DNA from: Euglena gracilis
Taxonomy: Eukaryota > Euglenida > Euglenophyceae > Euglenales
Length of the DNA stretch: 64,000 nucleotides
Assembly: GCA_039621445.1 (NCBI GenBank)
Contig: CP154956.1
Location: forward strand, 59,839,178 to 59,903,177
Direction of reading: 5' to 3'
Part shown: positions 36,401 to 45,400 of the stretch, piece after piece
How positions within the stretch are numbered: the first letter of the stretch is position 1
Layout: every line of letters starts with the position of its first letter
Made by a program: the position numbers and the translations under genes
The notes under the pieces: model-generated
The model's input: only the letters and a program-made list of their open reading frames with translations
Told to the model about the DNA's origin: nothing
Databases searched by the model: none

Positions 36401-37697
36401 GGAAATTTCCGGCCTTTCATTTTGCCCCAGGCCAAAAATTGGTCACTCAAACTGCGCCATTGTTTAGGTGGGGGGTGCCCTCCCCGGAGTGGGGGGGGAG
36501 GGGGTCCGACCCCCACCTGCCCTTTTGTCGAACCCTGGTTTTGCCCTGTCGGCTTGGACTCCAGTCAGCCCAACCCCCACGGGGCGTTGGGTATTATCTT
36601 TCATTGTATATCGATCCACACTGAGTGTTCCTGAATAATCCCTATAATATTCTGGAAATGAATATTCTTGCACAGAAATTTTGATAAAGGAAGCCTAAAT
36701 ATCTCCCACATTGAGCCTTGCAAGCATTCAAATAATCAAATAAATACAACGTAACAAGAACATATTTCACCAACTTTGATCCACATTTCCAAAAGCATCA
36801 TTTATTTGCTAGCGCAGTGTTTTGGGATTTCTACCACAAATTGGTAGCAAATGGCAAGGCTGTAATGTGTGTTGTGTTGTTGTGTTATACATTATTCCAA
36901 AGAATGTGCAGCACTGGATCAAAGAATGTGCAGCATCTGGATCCATCTCCTAAAAGGCCGTCGGAATTGCTTGACAACAATCGACAATTTCTTGCCGGGT
37001 GATTCCATCACCATCACTGTTCTGCGCGACAGCGTTGGCCAGGCACCTGTGGTGAAGATGCCCCAAGGACGTTGGTTCAGCTCAAGGGGGGGGGGGTAGA
37101 AAATCGCACCGTGCAATTTTTGCAATTTTGTGCAATTTTTGATTTTCCTGAAATGTGGAATTATTTGCAATTTTGTGCAATTAATTGCACATGGCCCAGG
37201 ACATTTTGTTTTGGAAAATGTCAGTTTTTGATGCAATTGAGAACTTAACGGGTTTTTTTGCTGGGAAACAGATGTGCGTAGTGAAAATTTCGTTCAAAGG
37301 CTGTTTATTGTTGGTTTACTCAGTGTGCAAACCCAATCGGCCAATCGACCGTGAGCATGACACCTCTAAGTATGAAATGTTGTGTCTCCCGCTGGATGAT
37401 GAGCAAATTCGGGATGAATGGCGTAAGCACTGCAATCACATATTGCCACAGCTGATTGTGCTGCAACTTTTTGGGCGAACCGACCGGGTAAATTGGCAGA
37501 ATATGCAGCTTTTCTAGTTTCTGGTATGGCTTTTCTGGTATGTGTAATTTTGTGCAATTTTTTTGCACTGCAATTTTTGAACCCCCGGTGTGCATTCCCC
37601 CCCTGTTCAGCTTCAGATGCCTGCCACCGGCACCGACCAGCCCCGGAGGATCGACATCCCACTGACCCTGGGGGAGCGCCGGTCAGGGTCCGACTGA
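18397..37697 (+). CDS. DEG1: Deg1/HtrA-family serine protease, plastid (thylakoid lumen) type, about 17 exons
   Basis: This gene encodes an ATP-independent trypsin-like protease with a C-terminal PDZ domain, the family that degrades damaged photosystem proteins in the thylakoid lumen. In order the exons give a targeting region, a protease domain ([22 protein letters not shown] with the catalytic His; [12 protein letters not shown] with the catalytic Asp; [22 protein letters not shown] with the catalytic Ser; VGFAIPID), a linker ([11 protein letters not shown]) and a PDZ domain ([43 protein letters not shown]), ending at TGA 37695-37697. Order, motifs and spacing match plant DEG1 closely. Most introns are GT-AG, but those after 23469, 28095, 31030 and 35653 are nonconventional. 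The junction between the exons near 30316 and 31013 is unresolved, and the true start lies upstream of 18397 or is not identified. Introns of up to 3.8 kb are full of mobile elements. The family call is near certain; lumenal location is inferred from the N-terminus. Confidence 0.93.
18612..18754 (+). CDS. DEG1: Deg1 candidate N-terminal exon
   Basis: It lies between a GATCAG acceptor and a GTGGGT donor. It begins [20 protein letters not shown] and ends [13 protein letters not shown]. Phase 0 in and phase 2 out, which joins the exon at 20042 without a frame break. The ATG at its first base could be the real start. The region is basic and lacks a recognised domain, as expected of a pre-sequence. 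Confidence 0.45.
20042..20204 (+). CDS. DEG1: Deg1 exon with thylakoid-transfer-like segment and start of the mature protein
   Basis: The acceptor is CTGTTTTAG and the donor GTGTGC. The segment [20 protein letters not shown] followed by APA has twin lysines, a hydrophobic core and an A-x-A motif, like a lumenal transfer domain with its processing site. It ends TQEESSTVK, which joins [11 protein letters not shown] in the next exon just as [15 protein letters not shown] runs in plant DEG1. Phase 2 in, phase 0 out. Confidence 0.75.
22362..22390. repeat. (TG)n tract in a Deg1 intron
   Basis: About 14 TG units followed by imperfect TGCG/TGGG repeats up to 22480, just before an exon acceptor. Confidence 0.95.
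22495..22633 (+). CDS. DEG1: Deg1 exon: start of protease domain
   Basis: The exon starts after CGTTACAG and ends before GTTTGT. It encodes 46 residues including [14 protein letters not shown], then [12 protein letters not shown], the first strands of the chymotrypsin fold in Deg proteases. Phase 0 in, phase 1 out. A TG-rich stretch sits just before the acceptor. Confidence 0.95.
23415..23469 (+). CDS. DEG1: Deg1 exon: catalytic histidine
   Basis: It reads [18 protein letters not shown]; the second His of NHHVI is the catalytic base by alignment with NYHVI of the family. It follows a CAG acceptor. It ends at 23469, inside codon AC|G, before a nonconventional intron that begins AATCAGGC, with CAG at 23473-23475. 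This end gives the family spacing exactly. Confidence 0.92.
23470..24270 (+). other. Nonconventional intron (Deg1 His exon to Asp exon)
   Basis: It begins AATCAGGC and ends GCCTGATTCT, so the first 8 nt are perfectly complementary to nt -10 to -3. CAG is at +4 to +6 and CTG at -8 to -6. There is no GT-AG. Removal gives [17 protein letters not shown], equal in length to the plant DEG1 segment. Confidence 0.85.
24271..24343 (+). CDS. DEG1: Deg1 exon: catalytic aspartate
   Basis: It encodes [20 protein letters not shown] then AVLQ. The Asp of KDVAVL is the catalytic acid. The 5' boundary has no AG; CTG at 24263-24265 sits at -8 to -6, and GCCTGATT pairs with AATCAGGC at the other end of the intron. 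The 3' end is an ordinary CAG|GTGTGA. Confidence 0.92.
25139..25216 (+). CDS. DEG1: Deg1 exon: protease domain middle
   Basis: The 26 codons run from [16 protein letters not shown] to LLVGQK, matching the strand before the conserved AIGNPF loop. Both ends are ordinary (CTCTGCAG acceptor, AAG|GTAGCT donor), phase 0 on both sides. Confidence 0.93.
26593..27238. mobile_element. CAGGGG/TTGATATC element C, about 646 bp, in a Deg1 intron
   Basis: Flanks GAGACAGT (26585-26592) and GAGACAGA (27239-27246) match at 7 of 8 positions. Both ends carry AATTTTTCCGC arrays. The core holds an open, protein-like frame ([20 protein letters not shown], then [17 protein letters not shown]) not present in copies A or B. 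Confidence 0.75.
28072..28095 (+). CDS. DEG1: Deg1 micro-exon VLAIGNPF
   Basis: This 24-nt exon encodes VLAIGNPF, the conserved loop before the active-site region. It follows TTTTGTCACAG. It is taken to end at 28095, before a nonconventional intron, because joining to GGCCTGGAC gives NPFGLDHTL exactly as in the family. Using the nearby GTGTCC as a donor would need a non-AG acceptor and would insert two residues. Confidence 0.85.
28096..28347 (+). other. Nonconventional intron (Deg1 NPF to GLDHT)
   Basis: The 5' end is AACCAAGGTGTCCAA, the 3' end TTGGGCACCTGACCCT. AGGTGTCCAA pairs with TTGGGCACCT over 10 bp, one a G-U pair, and CTG is at -8. Removal gives NPFGLDHTL. Confidence 0.75.
28348..28462 (+). 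CDS. DEG1: Deg1 exon: region before the catalytic serine
   Basis: It encodes [18 protein letters not shown], then [11 protein letters not shown] up to the serine exon. No AG precedes it; CTG at 28340-28342 is at -8 to -6 and TTGGGCACCT can pair with AGGTGTCCAA at the intron's 5' end. The donor is CCAG|GTGTCA. Confidence 0.92.
29156..29257 (+). CDS. DEG1: Deg1 exon: catalytic serine
   Basis: It starts with the rest of the Gly codon and [20 protein letters not shown]. The Ser of GNSGGP is the nucleophile, so the His-Asp-Ser triad is complete. It ends GSNNAIV before GTGGGC. Both splice sites are ordinary. Confidence 0.95.
30277..30316 (+). CDS. DEG1: Deg1 exon: end of protease domain
   Basis: It starts after CAACTCAG and completes [13 protein letters not shown], the motif that closes the Deg protease domain. 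The 3' end is uncertain. No GT follows AAGAAGAG; a GC donor (AG|GCTCCT) joined to an acceptor at 31001/31002 keeps frame, and an extension to GTCTAT at about 30340 is also in frame. Confidence 0.75.
31013..31030 (+). CDS. DEG1: Deg1 micro-exon SQLLTY
   Basis: The reading SQLLTY joined to [10 protein letters not shown] matches QLVRFGKVTRPILGI of plant DEG1. The 3' end at 31030 is set by CAG at 31034-31036 and by a 10-bp perfect complementarity to the 3' end of the same intron. The 5' end could be 31002, 31013 or 31019. Confidence 0.7.
31031..34788 (+). other. Nonconventional intron of 3.76 kb (Deg1 QLLTY to GRVLRP)
   Basis: It starts TGCCAGGAATGCA and ends TGCATTCCTGTTTGT. CAGGAATGCA and TGCATTCCTG are perfectly complementary over 10 bp, with CAG at +4 to +6 and CTG at -8 to -6. 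It has no GT or AG at its ends. The interior holds C/G blocks, GGTCCAAATAGAAGCGCACC repeats (about 32265-32450) and a complete hAT-like element. Confidence 0.85.
34475..34758. mobile_element. hAT-like element, 284 bp, perfect TSD, 30 bp before a Deg1 exon
   Basis: Ends CAGGGTTTTT and AAAAACCCCTG; both flanks are GTACCATT (34467-34474, 34759-34766). A relative with the same ends is at 57007-57268. Confidence 0.92.
34789..34860 (+). CDS. DEG1: Deg1 exon: protease-PDZ linker
   Basis: It encodes [20 protein letters not shown], then LNVE. No AG dinucleotide occurs in the preceding 40 bases; CTG at 34781-34783 lies at -8 to -6. A mobile element with a perfect 8-bp target-site duplication ends 30 bases upstream. 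The donor is GAG|GTGTGC. Confidence 0.9.
35399..35519 (+). CDS. DEG1: Deg1 exon: PDZ domain, first half
   Basis: It encodes [20 protein letters not shown], then [14 protein letters not shown]. The carboxylate-binding loop and the GD(I/V)I motif are typical of a Deg PDZ domain. Ordinary splice sites (CTCCACAG, AACG|GTTTGC). Confidence 0.95.
35617..35653 (+). CDS. DEG1: Deg1 exon: PDZ domain, middle
   Basis: It encodes [11 protein letters not shown] and two bases of the next codon. Reading on gives an implausible Lys/His-rich tail. Ending at 35653 and joining to 36979 restores [15 protein letters not shown], with family spacing. The intron begins GACCAAGCA, so the usual CAG at +4 to +6 is CAA here. 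Confidence 0.82.
35654..36978 (+). other. Nonconventional intron with CAA/TTG in place of CAG/CTG
   Basis: It begins GACCAAGCA and ends TGCTTGACAAC; CAAGCA pairs with TGCTTG. Removal gives [15 protein letters not shown], the family length. Confidence 0.8.
36979..37036 (+). CDS. DEG1: Deg1 exon: PDZ domain, end
   Basis: It encodes [18 protein letters not shown]. The preceding intron ends TGCTTGACAAC with TTG at -8 to -6, complementary to the CAA of its 5' end. The exon end is either AGC|GTTGGC (37033) or GTT|GGCCAG (37036). Both are in frame with the last exon. Confidence 0.82.
37611..37697 (+). CDS. DEG1: Deg1 terminal exon and stop
   Basis: It follows CCCTGTTCAG and reads [20 protein letters not shown], then GERRSGSD and [16 protein letters not shown] matches the last PDZ strand of plant DEG1 (ISVTLEPKPDES). 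The acceptor satisfies both the AG rule and the CTG rule at -8. Confidence 0.88.
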   Translation, partial: LQMPATGTDQPRRIDIPLTLGERRSGSD

Positions 37698-39387
37698 CAC
37701 TTTTCTTTCAACCTGGCTCTGGCATTTTGTTTGTGTTCTGAGTTCCAGGATGGATGAATCATCATCTGGATGAATGCAGTTATTGTCCTCTGCATTTTCA
37801 TCCCAATCCTTGTGGTGGATTTCCAGAAAGGTTTTTTGGCGGATTGTCTCCGGGATTCACTCATTCACAATGTTTAATTCACGTGCAAAGCAGAAGGTAG
37901 TATTCAATATTTGTGAAGAAATGTTTCTTTTTTGTGGAGTGCCTTAAAATATAGATTTGAGGCCTTTATCAAAAGGCCAGACAATTTGCTTGCCAAAATG
38001 CCTCAAAAGGTTTCAAAAAGCCTAAAATGCGTTGGAGATTTTAAGGCAGGCAGAATTTTCTCTGAATGAGCAATAACGAAGCCAAAAAATCTCAGCAAAC
38101 ACAGTCCAACTCCAGGAAATAATAATAATAATAATTTTTTTTACCTCTCATGTGCTTGTCGACCAGCTTTTTCCCCGTGTTTCCTGTCCATTGAGTGTTC
38201 CTCATGTTCCCTCCGGGGAGCCTGTTTTGTTTGAGCGCAGTGATGGCACCTCTGTTGCTGCTGTGGTTATGGGTCCCTCACCTCATGGGGAGAAATATTA
38301 CCATTATGAAATTGCACCTTTTTTGGCTTCTGGGTTTGTTTTGGCCCCTAGTGGTACGACCACCTCCCGGTCGGGGGTTGCAGGTTGGGGGGGGGTGTAC
38401 GACCCCCCCCCCCCCGGTCGGGGGTTGTAGGAACCCGGTCGTTGGACAAGGGGGGGGGGGGGGCGGGTACACTCAACCTGGACAACAACCACAAAATGGA
38501 TCCAACTGCACCAACCCAGACCTGGGCAAAACGTAATCTGCACACAGTCTACGCGATTATCCGCCTAAACAGTTTATTCTGTTGTCTCATACAAAAAAAA
38601 CACAATTCTGCGACACACGCATGTGATATAAATTCATTTCGCATACCGTGCATAACAGAAACCACAGAGACACAGACCACAAATTCAGTCTTTTTTTAAC
38701 ACGTTTCAAGTAGTTCTAATTACAAATAGTTCTAATTACACAATTTACAAACAATCGGAAATCGTTCAGGTGAATGAGCGCGCAAACAAAGCCCGGAAAA
38801 TTTTGTCCCAAAGCTGTTACCCCCCCCCCCCAATGCCCAATGAACACCCTTGCCCAATGAACAGGGGGTGTTCGGACCGTCTATATTGTCACCATAAACC
38901 TTATCTACACAGAAACCGTACCCCAAGCCCAATGAACACCCCCCGTTCGGATCGTCTAGATCGTCACCTTAGTGTTCATTGGGCTTGGGGGGGGGTACTC
39001 ATTCCTCTGAATCTGACATTTAAAGCCCTTTTAGGTGTGTTCGGAAACACTCCAAAAATTTCAAAGACACAAGTATTGGTTGGGCAATTAGCGCTGTCTA
39101 AGGATGATGATGGTGGTAGTGGTGGTGGTGATGATAAGTATAATGGCAACAAGAATAAGGATAAGAATAAGGATAAGAACAATAAGACTAAGAATAAGGA
39201 TCAGAATAAGAATTACAATGGTAAAATGAAAAAAAAACAATAAGAAGAAGAATACTTCCCACACCCCCTCCCCCCGAGTTCTTTGAACAAAAACCCTCTG
39301 ACACCAATCCAATCTTGAATCCATAACCCTTGCCCGGATCTCATAATGTCCATTGGGTTTGCTGTTTTCCCCCGCTCTTTTCCTCAG
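37698..39387. other. Intergenic, repeats, no firm gene
   Basis: The duplicated block at 38147-38470 is described separately. CCCAATGAACACCC repeats (38825-38990) and an AAGAATAAGGAT array (39148-39215) follow. Nothing else is supported. Confidence 0.5.
38147..38360 (+). repeat. Duplicated coding-like block, copy 1
   Basis: The frame EPVLFERSDGTSVAAVVMGP continues SPHGEKYYHYEIAPFLASGF. The same block recurs at 47777-47976 with substitutions and a 21-nt, frame-preserving deletion. Function unknown. Confidence 0.75.
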
Positions 39388-39421
39388 GAGTCCTCTGGTA
39401 ATGCAGAACAGGATTTGCATG
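39388..39421 (+). CDS. RPL15: uL15 candidate upstream exon
   Basis: It lies between CTTTTCCTCAG and GTATGTATG and reads [11 protein letters not shown] plus one base. Phase 1 out fits the next recognised exon, where the Gly codon is completed before QGGTCGFG. Only phase and splice sites support it. Confidence 0.3.
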
Positions 39422-42400
39422 GTATGTATGATTTTGGTTCCCCCCGCTTGCTTCCTAATCTTTGCGGGAAGTCAGTTTTGAAATATTATTATTTCTAGAT
39501 ATCTGCAACAGGAATGTTTATTTTACACCTTGCATAGGGTTCCGTCCAGGGTGAGAACCTGTTGCTGAAGTCACATGGGTTTGCTCATTGGTTTATTGCC
39601 GGCCAATGATGAATTGCGCTGTGACCAGCTTGTCCGTAACTGTGTGCAAAAAAGCATTGGTTTTCTGCCACTCCACAAATGATCGCCATCCCGCTGCTTC
39701 TTGTTGGTTGTTGGTGGCAACTGTTTGCATCTCATTGTGTCTTTCACAGAGATCTTCACTTTCAACAACTTGCGGGCAGCCCCTGGTTCCCGGTTGTCCC
39801 ATTGCTTGTCCCCTCCCCCCTGGTGGTGATGACTGGTTTAGTCACTATGACTGGCGGCACAATTTCTCCTTGATGGAGAGGATGCCCAATCCCGTGACTT
39901 TGTTGTAACCCACAGGGGGGAGCTAAGCAATGGCATGCTCCTGACACCGCAAGAAGCGAAAGGGGCGTGGTTATGCTGCAGGTGCCCGCATGTGGTCTAT
40001 GATAATTGACAATTTCTTTCACAAACATTCCAGAAAATATTTGTTTCCTTTTGTCATGAAAACTTTTCTCATGGGAAAAGAATGAATGTCCTGAATTTCA
40101 CGCTTTGCGTTTCTGCTTTTGTCTGGGTTGGCAATGAATGGATTCGGATTCAGAAAAAAACCGACGCCTCGTCAGCATAATTTTATGAGAATTCTTATTC
40201 TTTTTGTTTGGTTGCTAGAAACCTCCTGGTGGACACCAAAGCCAGATTTTTTTTTTTAAGTTTCGTGACCTGGGGGGGGGGGAGGGGGTGGGTGGGTGGG
40301 TCCCGGCCGAGTGGGTGGGGGTCGGGCCGAATGGGTACCCCACCAGAGGCGGGATTTCCCCCTATTTTCAGTGCAAAGCGCCAAAAAATCTTGGACCCCA
40401 AAATTGACACCTGAAAGTGGGTTCTCCTGAGCCCCCCCCCCCCACACTGGGGGGTGGGTGGGTGGGTGGGTCCGGATCCCGGGGCGAAGCGCCAGTTTTC
40501 CAACCCCCAAATGCCCATTTTAACCATTTGTTTCGGTTTTTTTTTGAACAAAATCAGCCAAAAAAATGCAGTAAAACCCAATTCCCCCTCGGCGCGTAGT
40601 GCCTGTGGATTTTTTTTCCAGTGTCTAGCAAAATGGCTAGCCAGGACCAGGCTGGCATGGGCCTCCCCCCCGGGTCTTTAAGCAAAAGCCTGGGTTTCGG
40701 GCTGTATTTTAGTCGGGTTCCGACCCCACCCCGGGGCAGGCACTCCAAGGCACTCCAAATCCGACCCCCCTGGGGGTGGGTAGGGCACTTGGCCAAAAGT
40801 GCTTAGCAGGCACTCCGGCGCCAAAGGCGCCGCAAGGCTCAAAAAAAGGCCTATTTTCAAGGAAAATGGCCTATTGAGGAAAGTTCCTGGGCACAGGCTG
40901 AAATCCGACCCCCCGCGGGGTGGGGGGTAGTGCCTGCCCGGGCAGGCACTCGAGGGCACTCCAGACCCCCCCTCCCCCCCCGGGGTTGGTAAAAAAAACA
41001 GCCTGCTGGGGTTTATTTTAATTTTGAGGCAACCCGAATTATTTTGAAAACCCGAAACTTTCAGTTAATTATGTATTATTATATATAATTGAATCTAATG
41101 TGTATGATACACATTCTTGCAAAAGTTGCAGAAGAAATGGGTGGCTGTTTGTTTGATGGATGTTTTTTTTTTCAGAGGGGTCTTGCACTGGTCGGGTGGA
41201 GGGAGCTCAATTCGTAGTCCCAGGCTCGCCAATGGAATGATAATCAACACCAGGCAAAAAAGTCATGTAACAAAAGCCTCAAGACCAAGGCGGTATGGGA
41301 GTCCCGGACAGTCAATTTTTTAAGCATTGCCCCCCCCCCCCCGGGGTGACTGACTGGTTTTTTTCAGAGTGACTGACTGGTTTTGGGCCCGGACCCCCTC
41401 CCCCCCCCCGGGGGGGGTCGGCCAGGGGTGGGCAAAAGTGGCTTGAGTGACCCCGGTGCCGAAGGTGCCGGGAAAATTTTTTTGGCCTAAAATGGCCTAA
41501 AGTGACTGGAAAGTGGCTGGTTTTCCTGAGTGGCCGACCCCCCCCCCGGGGGGGGGGGGGTAGTGACTGACTGGCTTCCCCAAAAAAAGTGACTGACTTG
41601 TTTTTCAAAAAGTGGAGTGCCCCCCCCCCCCGGGGGGGGCGGTAAAAATTGTATGGTCCCGGACCATGTGGGTGGTGGATTCGGTGAGGCTTGGTTTGGA
41701 CCCCCCATCCTGGTGGTTAGGGGGTCCAAACCCCCTCCTCCACCCATTCCCATATTTTCATATTCATATTCATATTTCCTGGGGCGCCATTTTCTAGGTC
41801 AATTTTTTTCTTTGTGAACTGGCACATGGTGGGTGAGGGGTCGAACACCCTGATCACCCCCCACCAGGCCTGCCCTGCTCAAAATGTGGGGAAATGTTAC
41901 CCCATTATGGGGGTCATTACTGAAATTTAAAGCCTGGTGTAAGCAACGGTTTTGTTTTGTTTTGTTGCTTTAATATTGTTATATTGTGTTTTGTTTTATT
42001 GACCTTGTTCAAATAACACAGCTTGACAACGATGCTGATTGTGGAATAGAAATTGTTTCTCCGTTCTCTTTCAGGACAGGGTGGTACATGCGGCTTTGGT
42101 ACAGATGGACAAAAAGCAAGGAAAGGCCGTGCAGTTAGACCAGGGTTTGAAGGTGTGCATCTCTTTTTAAATGTTCTGCAGGATGGTCTGATGGTCTACA
42201 AGACCAATGCTTTTCCCTCCACGTTCACAAGTCAAAATTCATTTTAATTTGTGGTAATTCAGTGTGGAAACACCTGTTTATTTTTAATTTTTTTTGCATT
42301 TCTCTTCTGCCTTTTCTTTTGAAAAATTTAACATATTTTGCAGCCTGAATTTACATTTTTTTTGCATTTGTTGTTTTTTTCGAGGTGGTTTTTATTGCAT

Positions 42401-45400
42401 TCTGATCAGAAAAATGCATTCATTTTGAAAACTCGCATTGTGCCCAAAATTTTTCTTTGAGCTGACAATTTTTTTGTCAATTTTTGTCAATTTTTCTTTT
42501 TGGGGGGCTTCAATTCCGTGCTTTCAGGCTCAGCACAATTCTGGTTTTTCAGGCTCTAAGGGTGAAAAAGACCCCGGCTGAAAAAGTCCGATGCAAAAAA
42601 GGTGAATTGTTCCTCTGATGATGAGCCAAAAACCACATGGGAATGAATGCAACAGGATCCAACAAAAATTGGACCAAATAACATTAGCTTAAGAGCATGC
42701 TCATATTGAGTTCCAGATGTCAAAAAAAATCCATTCATTGACTAATTTGATTTTTTGTGTGCTTTTGGGATATACTGTTTGTTTTTTTTTGTTTTCAGGT
42801 GGCCAAACTACCCTCTGGAGGAGGACTCCCAAGCTCCGAGGCCGTCCTCTGGGTCCTGGTCATCCACGCAAATCATACCAGCTGGTGAGGCTGACAAAGT
42901 TGGCTGCGGCTGCGCAGGTGGAGGCTTGGCACCATTTATTTGCCCCCCCCCCCTTTGAAACAGACGGCGCTTAGTGGAGTATTTCCGTTTTTTGGAACCA
43001 AAAATCTGCTAGTATTTCTGCCTGCTGGCCTCTTTGAAGGGATAACCTTGCTTGGGTCCTCTCCAAATAATGTTCCACGCATCCACCCAGGAGAGTCGGG
43101 CAACCTCAGCCCCGGCAGAATGATTGATGAACCCGCAACCATGGTGGGTGATTTTTTTTGTGTAAGTTCTGTGGAATTTCAAGGCAATTTGACGAAGCTA
43201 AGGTTTCAGTTTCAGGTCTTTTAAAATTGGTTTTAGTTCCTGCAAAAAAATACAAATTTAGGATAAAATAAATTTCTGTATGTTCCAGGCATTAATTTCC
43301 ATGCATCCTTCGATCCATGATGCGCAATTTGTTGTCATCATCTTTCTCCATATTAATTGTCTCAGGGCTCAACAGTGCAGTTTGATGACTTGTCTGGTGG
43401 CGTACAGGTTTATGCCTCAGATTGATTTCACTGCTTGTGTTGACACAGGTCCACACACACATACATAATATAATTTTTTTTGAAATATATTATTGTTATA
43501 TATATTAATTTATGTATATTGATATGTATACGTATTTTATACGTGATGCATTATGTACATAACAACAACCAACAGAGTGATGGCTGCTGAGTTCGCAAGA
43601 GCATTGACGGACAGTCCAGGCTTCTTTTTAAGTCAGAAGACCCCCCCCCCAGGGGGGTGGGTGGGTCCAGGCCGGACCCCCCCCCCCCCCCCGGGGGGCC
43701 CGCGCCGGAGGCGCCGGATACTGGGGGGGGGGGGGAACTTGTATGGGAAAAAATGTTTTGGGAAAAATTCTGGACGAAATTTTGTGCAGGATTTTCCCCG
43801 CCTTTTTAAGGATCCGTCCAGGATTTTTCCCGGCAGATTTAAGGAAAGTCCAATTTCCTCCAGTGAATGACCCCCCCAAAAAATCTTCGCAGCAGGAATA
43901 TTTCTTCCTCTCAGGAATCGGTGTTGTGCGCAAAACCTTTGTGTTTTTTTTTTTAGCTGTCCAATATTTTTTCCCACCTGGTGTAAGTGAGCGTTCAGGA
44001 TTTTCCCCGGCATTTTAAGGGTTCGTCCAATATTTTTCCTGGCAGAATTTTTCCCGTCGGCAATTGTTCCCGGTCAGATCCCCCCCCCCCCGGTATACCT
44101 TTTTGGTGCGAAGCGCCGAAATTTTTTGAAAATTGCTTTTAACGGGCCCGATTTTGGGGGGGGTCCCCCCGCCCCGGGTCTCGCGCCCCCTGCGTGGTTG
44201 GGGGGGACCCCCCCTCCCTCCCTGGGGGTCTTAAAAAGAAGCCTGGGACAGTCTGTGGGGGTGGAATCTGGACAAACAAACGGTTTGGGTTGAGAGAGCT
44301 GGCATTCATAACTGGTTTCGTAACTGACACCTGGCACATGTAATGGGCTTCGTAATTCGTAATATGAGATTGGGTTCTGGCGTTTCCGCAAGTCTCTCGA
44401 GAACGCGGATCTGGCGATGAGTCTGTGGGATGAGAAATGGTGTGTGGGGGGAGTAGGGGATTTTAAGGAGGTGTGGGCAGGGGGGGAAGGTGTGACAGCC
44501 TGGGGGGGTTGGGATGGGGCGAGAAAATTTGGTTTGAAGGGGTTGGCTGGGTTTTGTTGGAGGATATTGGCAGGCAGGGGGGCAGTGTAGCATTTCGTAC
44601 ATGCTAGTTTAATGGGGCTGGGCGCGTTGGATTTTGCAAGTCTGCCTATGTGGATGGATGGTAGAATGGTTACTGCCACTGAACTGGGCATTTTCTTTGA
44701 TTGGGGTGATGGCCATGTATGCAGGTTGGTGGGATCGGGGAGACAAAAGTTGGCCCATTTGGGAGTTCACCCCCCTTCTGCATTTCATTACATTTGCCTT
44801 GCTTGTTTCCAGGACAAATTTTCAAGGCAGGGACCAAAATTTTTTTCGACCTCCTGGGAGTTGGGGCTGGGGTTGGGGGGGGTACTTAGCCCACCCGCCA
44901 ATGCCGGGGTTCAAAAAGGTTGTGGCCTTTGGGGGATGGGACAAATGGGTGTGCATTTGCAATGGATGGACACTGGGATGGAGTGGGATTGTATGCCCTG
45001 ACACTCCCACTGTTTTCGTGGGTTTTTGCTAGGGCCCCGTGGCGTATCTTATTAGTGTGTTTGCAGCAGCAAGGTGTGCCATGTTTTTTGTAGGTGGGAG
45101 GTGGATTGGGGTTTTTGACCCACCCAGTGTGGGTTGCTTGATGTTTTGCCGGAAAGGATGGTGCCATTCTTTTGTTAGTGGAATGCCAATTGTCACTTCC
45201 ACTGGATACATTGGGTCTGTAAGTTGACCCTGGCTTCCAGGGAAGATGGATTGCGGAATAGCGAACAAAATTTTCCGGCAGCAATTGTAGGGGGAAGCTA
45301 GTCATGAGCAAAAAAGCGCGCAAATTCACTTCATGCAAAACAGTTCTGTCACCTACTTTTTTCTGCCATTGGTGGCATCAGCGATTTGCCTTTGGAAGGG

